Shown here one piece after another: positions 63,712 to 64,000 of a DNA stretch of 64,000 nucleotides (positions are counted from its first letter, which is position 1; each line of letters starts with the position of its first letter). The position numbers and the translations under genes were made by a program. Location of the stretch: assembly GCA_949361645.1 (NCBI GenBank), contig OX442415.1, positions 18,958,783 to 19,022,782 on the forward strand, given 5' to 3'. The notes under the pieces were generated by a model that did no database searches, had not been told where the DNA came from, and was given only the letters and a program-made list of their open reading frames with translations. The DNA comes from Spongilla lacustris (Eukaryota > Porifera > Demospongiae > Spongillida > Spongillidae).

Positions 63712-64000
63712 CTATGCTGGGGGCGGTGGTGGAGGAGGAGGAGGAGGAGGGGGTGGAGGAGGAGGGGGAGGAGGACCACCAGAAGGGGGAGGAGGGGGAG
63801 GAGGTGGACCACCAGAAGGGGGAGGAGGGGGTCCAGCTGAAAGAAACACATTACATCATTATTATGAGCACACAAGCACATTTAACCCTTTAGTAAATAT
63901 AAACCTTTAGAGCATTTAACCCCTTCCTTGGCCTCATCTACATGTACTTGCCCATGTACCAACCTCCAGATTGCTGGGTCTGGGAACCTGAGGGAGGAGG
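63712..64000 (-). CDS. Proline-rich C-terminus of an upstream gene (partial)
   Basis: Two exons on the minus strand: 64000-63964 (PPPSGSQTQQSG, continuing out of the window) and 63836-63712, joined by a GT/AG intron with matching phase (G + CT = Ala). The last exon reads GPPPPPSGGPPPPPPPP, SGG and a run of about 22 Pro, ending in Ala and TAG at 63714-63712. Such C-termini occur in RNA-processing and actin-regulating proteins and bind SH3, WW or profilin domains. Too little is visible to name the protein. Confidence 0.7.

Noticed and set aside
63591..63893. Glu-rich plus-strand frame
   Set aside because: Antisense of the spliced proline-rich exon on the minus strand, whose phase and splice sites fit a real C-terminus.

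Overview
The window is animal nuclear DNA. It is AT-rich and spliced with short GT/AG introns, lacks operons, and is crowded with DNA transposons, minisatellites and homopolymer runs. Intron-rich genes spaced a few hundred bases apart, secreted fibrinogen-domain proteins, a delta-type novel protein kinase C and several Ginger-type transposons fit an early-branching marine invertebrate. I favour a demosponge, but the sequence alone does not prove this. Two 200-base N runs (11496-11695 and 58801-59000) mark assembly gaps.

Layout. 1-9414: the 3' end of an unidentified plus-strand host gene. Its penultimate exon is tandemly duplicated (3026-3177, now with a stop codon; 6709-6860, open), each copy is followed by a long CT-rich pyrimidine tract, and the final exon is 9381-9414. 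10110-13000: a retroelement scrap, then fibrinogen-domain gene 1 (12015-12932), intact and intronless. 13060-21060: a large inverted duplication, interrupted by a CACTA-like transposase fragment and a clean 726-bp MITE. 21740-46290: two further fibrinogen-gene units built on repeated blocks. Gene 2 (29409-31854) is a pseudogene split by a Ginger element. Gene 3 (41680-46289) has an intact domain exon but a frameshifted first exon. In and between them lie Ginger element A (23325-27644), Ginger element B (29446-31072), an RT fragment, Ginger element C (34354-37590), a Mutator-like element with 9-bp target duplications (37800-39898) and a palindrome-rich insertion (about 44190-45432). 46783-49662: a TIR-bounded element carrying a decayed gene of a family I cannot name, the best candidate here for an undescribed transposon. 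49700-53500: MITEs, a GC-rich dispersed repeat, a minisatellite, an LTR-retrotransposon 3' end and an integrase relic. 54805-63373: a minus-strand novel protein kinase C gene (C2, pseudosubstrate, C1A, C1B, kinase, hydrophobic motif) in 15 visible exons, with part of C1B in the assembly gap. 63712-64000: the proline-rich C-terminus of the next minus-strand gene, about 340 bp upstream of the kinase start codon.

The three fibrinogen genes share a TATA-containing core promoter and a signal-peptide exon and would encode secreted lectin-like proteins. The kinase would transduce diacylglycerol signals. Nothing in the sequence links these loci functionally. All splice sites and protein assignments were read by eye, and no database search was run.
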